This document shows, in pieces, positions 58,495-64,000 of a stretch of 64,000 nt of DNA. The DNA comes from Segatella oulorum JCM 14966 (GTDB taxonomy: Bacteria > Bacteroidota > Bacteroidia > Bacteroidales > Bacteroidaceae), in NCBI RefSeq assembly GCF_000613785.1, contig NZ_BAJQ01000003.1, positions 1 to 64,000 of the forward strand, written 5' to 3'. The position numbers were made by a program, and so were the translations under genes. The notes under the pieces were generated by a model. The model saw only the letters and a program-made list of their open reading frames with translations, was not told the origin of the DNA and did no database searches. Position 1 is the first letter of the stretch. Each line of letters starts with the position of its first letter.

Positions 58495-58824
58495 ATGGAA
58501 AAAAATAAATGGATGGCTAATAAGATAGCGCCTCTACACCCCACCCATCCGGGAGAAATCATAAAGGACGAGATTATATTTCGTGGTATTTCTCAACGCC
58601 AACTGGCTATAGAAATCGGTATTTCTTATACACAACTCAATGAACTTTTGAATGGCAAACGCCCTATCAATACACAAACCGCCTTGCTTATAGCCAAGGC
58701 TTTGGATATTGATGCCGAGCCATTACTCAGATTACAGACAAGATATGACATCGTAATGTCTCAGCGCAACCATTTATTTATGGCACGTATGGCTAAAATT
58801 CGTAAGATTGCTGCCATTCTTTAA
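58495..58824 (+). CDS. orphan HigA-family XRE regulator
   Basis: 109 residues. HPTHPGEIIKDEIIFRGIS then QRQLAIEIGISYTQLNELLNGKRPINTQTAL and LRLQTRYDI form the canonical HigA/VapI helix-turn-helix. Normally HigA is encoded with the HigB mRNA-cleaving toxin; no such gene is present within 400 bases on either side. It may be a remnant of a toxin-antitoxin pair or a regulator recruited to the neighbouring sugar-use operon. Confidence 0.85.
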   Translation: MEKNKWMANKIAPLHPTHPGEIIKDEIIFRGISQRQLAIEIGISYTQLNELLNGKRPINTQTALLIAKALDIDAEPLLRLQTRYDIVMSQRNHLFMARMAKIRKIAAIL

Positions 58825-58853
58825 GCCCACAATCAACCATAAAAGAACTTTCA

Positions 58854-61117
<2,264 letters not shown>

Positions 61118-61155
61118 AAAAAGCATAGCGATGGCGAACCACAGCTATGCTTTTT
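61118..61155 (-). terminator. terminator of the metzincin-type protease gene
   Basis: AAAAAGCATAGC (61118-61129) pairs with GCTATGCTTTTT (61144-61155); on the minus strand it ends in a T run. Confidence 0.8.
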
Positions 61156-61201
61156 CAGTCTAAAAACATTCAGATGTACCGGTAAAATGCCCCCTCAATG
61201 G

Positions 61202-63698
61202 CTATTCAGCCTTTTCATATTGCTTGCGAATACGCTTGATTTTGGTGAGCAAATTGCTGTAATGCAAAGCATTGATGTCGCCGCCTTGGAGTGCCTTTTG
61301 CTGCTGCATGCAATAGCTCTCCACCTTATTTAAATGTTGTAAAGCATAGAGAATGACATCGGCTTGCACAGCTTTTGCCTTCTCACCCTTCGCTACATTA
61401 TCCACATTGATGAGCGTTCCCAACAGCGAAATATACTGATTTTCAACGCTACGACGGAAATTACTGTCGTGCTTATCGGCTGCATTGATGGGCTTCCACA
61501 CGGCAGAAAACACATCATTCAGATAGGCTTCGGTGGGATAAGGCTGCGAGGCTTTCAAACTGTTGCTAATGCTATTGTTAATCGTTGTGGGCGCTAATAA
61601 GAACGACAAAAAGCCATTTGCACGATTTACCTCGGGCTCATCCATGTCGATATTCAACTTCTGTGTGACGGATTGTGGATACAACCAAGTGGGCAACTGG
61701 AACACATGTCGACCCAACCACGCCACAGCTTCTTTCTGAAGTGCTGCCGGAACGATGTCGTTTTGCCGCTCAGAGGGCCAGTTATCGCTGTATTCGCCGT
61801 TGATATAGCGTTGCACATGTCCCGTGTAGCGTTGGAATTGCCCCAACACTGCCCGATAAATCATGCTCAAATCATCGGTTTGTCCATCGGGTTGTGCCGT
61901 CCATTTTTCAATGTTTTGCATCACCCTTTTGAGATTCTTAATGCCATATTCGTTGGCCACCATGTTGTTATCGCCCAAATCTTCGGTCTGCGAACGCGGG
62001 TCAAGTCCACGCCCTTCGTCACCTTTGTAGCGCAAACGGTGGTTGGCTGTGAGCGCCTTTGTCACCTCACTGCGCAGGGCTTGCTTCTCGGTGAACTCAT
62101 CTTTAAACTCCGGACGATACTGATAACCCCATTTAATGGCCCACATATCATAGTCGTTGATGCGCGGAAAAAGTCCCTTTTCGCTGATATGATCTTCGGG
62201 TTGTGCCACATAATTGAAGCGCGCATAGTCCATGATGCTGGCCGTATGACCATGTTTCTCCACCCAAGCCTTGTCGCGTAGCTTCTCAACGGGCGTGGAA
62301 TGACTGGCCACCATGTTGTGACGTAGCCCCAGAGTGTGCCCCACTTCATGACTCGAAACAAAGCGAATCAGATCGCCCATGAGCCGCTTATCAAACTTCA
62401 TTTGCTGTGCACCTTTGTCCAAAGGGCCACACTGTGTCATATACCATTTGGTCAAAAGGTTCATCACATTGTGGTACCAGCAGATGTGACTCTCCATAAT
62501 TTCGCCGCTTCTTGGGTCAACAATGCGCGGACCGTATGCGTTTTCTTGCTCTGAAGGCAAATAACGCAGGAACGAATAGCGCGCATCGTCGGGACTGATG
62601 TTGCTGCCTTCGGGCACCTCTTTGCCTACAATGGCATTCTTAAATCCTGCGGCTTCAAATGCTTTGTTCCAGTCATTGATGCCTGAATGAGATAAGGCAC
62701 CCACTCTTTTGGCGTGGCAGGGTCGATATAGTAAACAATTTGCTGCTCGGGTTCGACGAGTTTGCCGCTCGCATAAGCCTTTTTATCCTTCGGAACCAAG
62801 CGATAACGCGAAACGATGGCATCGTGCTTGCTGGTTTCTCTGTCGCTGAATGTCACCAAACGCTTGTTGAAATAGCCCACACGTTCGTCGGCTAAACGCG
62901 GCTGCATGGGTGTTTCTGGCAGCTCAACAATGCTGGTGTTGAGGCTCAACGTAAGGAAACCTTTCTGCGAAGCCAACGTCCTTTCGGGATTACTCGAATA
63001 GGTTCGCAGGGTCGACACCTCGATATTGATGGGGAAAGTCTTGATGGTGTCGATAAAAGTGCGGTCGTCTTGCAAGCCACCCACCTTGAGTTGAGTGCGC
63101 GCTTGCTGCGAAAAAGCCGAAATGGTGTTGTCACTTTTGAAGAGCTTTGTCACGTTAACGAGCATCGTTTTCGTTTGCTTGTCGGTGCCAATGATATCAA
63201 ATTTAAACACAATGGGTCGATAGTCGACTTCTTGATCAATGCCGATATATTGTCTTTTGCATCGGCTTTCTGGGTATGTGCCCACGAACGCACCAACAAA
63301 GTCTTATCATCATAGCGCTCAAAATAAAGCGTATTGCTGTTTACTTCCTCACCACTTAGCTGAGGAAAACCTTCAGGAACCGACACAAAACGCGTCACAG
63401 CAAGGAACAAACGCGATAATGCTGCCTCAGGAATTTCAAAATACCAGTCCTTTTCTATGTGGCGAACGTTGAATAATCCCTGCTGAAAAGAGCCGCCTTT
63501 CTTCAGAAGTTTCTCATATTCGTCTTCTTTTTTCTCGGCCTTTTTGGCATCTTTTGCGTCGGTTTTCAACTTCGTTGAATCAGCATTCTGTTTCACTTCT
63601 GTCGAATCTTTCACGTGCTTCACCGGAAAAAACGGTGTTGCGAATGTCACGGTTGCCGGCAAAACCAGCAACGATAGTGTGGCAATGATTTGCTTCAT
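61202..63698 (-). CDS. secreted zinc metalloprotease (metzincin-like, DUF5117-type), two frameshifts (about 63233 and 62683)
   Basis: About 832 residues when joined. Signal peptide (MKQIIATLSLLVLPATVTFA), a lysine-rich segment, a beta-rich N-terminal region (EKDWYFEIPEAALSRLFLAVTRF), and the catalytic domain with HEVGHTLGLRH (HExxHxxGxxH) and the methionine turn SIMDY. The breaks: near 63233 one A completes SALIKEVDYRPIVFKF; near 62683 one G completes PYLIQGINDWNKAFEAAGF. Both are single-base deletions in short runs. A secreted protease of Bacteroidetes, role unknown. Follows mutS by 47 bases. Confidence 0.87.
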
Positions 63699-63745
63699 AG
63701 GTTATGAATATATTTAAAATTATAAGTACATTTCAAACGAAAGAT

Positions 63746-64000
63746 TTACGCATTCTTCCCCGTTAATATCTTCTTGATTTCATTGAGCTTATTCAAAGCC
63801 TCGACAGGGGTGAGGTTATTCACATCAAGCTCTAATATTTCATCACGTATTTGCGTCAAGATTGGATCGTCTAATTGAAAGAAACTCAGCTCCATTCCTT
63901 CGCGATGTGCTGCTATTTTGGCCGTGTTTGGCTTGGCAGCAGCACCCACTTCGGCATTATCTTGCTCCAATTCTTTCAACACAGTGTTGGCACGTTTCAC
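63746..64000 (-). CDS. mutS: DNA mismatch repair protein MutS, C-terminal end only
   Basis: 84 residues, open at the window edge. [19 protein letters not shown] then [22 protein letters not shown] is the helix-turn-helix dimerisation end of MutS. The rest, with the ATPase, lies beyond 64000. Confidence 0.85.
   Translation of the reverse strand: MKRANTVLKELEQDNAEVGAAAKPNTAKIAAHREGMELSFFQLDDPILTQIRDEILELDVNNLTPVEALNKLNEIKKILTGKNA

Overview
The window looks like chromosomal DNA from a member of the Bacteroidales, most likely Prevotellaceae. The evidence is the Bacteroidetes-type promoter -7 box (TAnnTTTG, seen upstream of about fifteen genes), almost no Shine-Dalgarno sequences, a SusD remnant, two TonB-dependent receptors, and family-restricted genes (DUF4923, DUF6377, DUF1593, S9 and M16 secreted peptidases). 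The genus call is inference.

Layout. 0.7-8.3 kb: ThrE-like exporter, PBP4-type carboxypeptidase, an IS982-family insertion sequence, a Ser-type sulfatase next to the last ~60 codons of a susD gene (remains of a polysaccharide locus), a WG-repeat lipoprotein and a CPBP protease. 8.7-14.9 kb: a two-gene ATPase + DUF4435 module (candidate anti-phage system), clpB, and a hipBA pair. 15-25 kb: housekeeping genes (yihY-like, prmC, recX, comF, HAD phosphatase, glutaredoxin-like, GNAT, a UvrD-type helicase with an embedded DEDDh exonuclease, DUF4923, Bax-inhibitor-1 family). 25-40 kb: OPT transporter, M16 and S9 peptidases, a His/Cys-rich small protein followed by a TonB receptor, an NlpC/P60 hydrolase, a UbiA-type prenyltransferase, a YecH-like protein plus a DUF438/PAS protein, and a 29-residue membrane peptide with its own promoter and terminator.

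40.5-58.1 kb is one long minus-strand gene train starting from a single good promoter: GH3, TonB receptor, carboxylesterase, DUF1593 protein, nucleoside hydrolase, GH3, GH3, GH78 alpha-L-rhamnosidase. It has no SusD. The combination suggests uptake and deglycosylation/de-esterification of rhamnose- and glucose-bearing plant compounds (inference). The only large gap in the train, between the esterase and the DUF1593 gene, holds seven tandem 41-bp units, each with a short palindrome. Upstream lie an orphan HigA-like regulator and a DUF6377 regulator. 61.2-64 kb holds a metzincin-type protease and the 3' end of mutS.

At least fourteen apparent frameshifts interrupt otherwise well-conserved genes. 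Nearly all are repaired by adding one base to a short homopolymer, which points to systematic sequencing deletions rather than gene decay. I describe these as single genes and state where each break lies.
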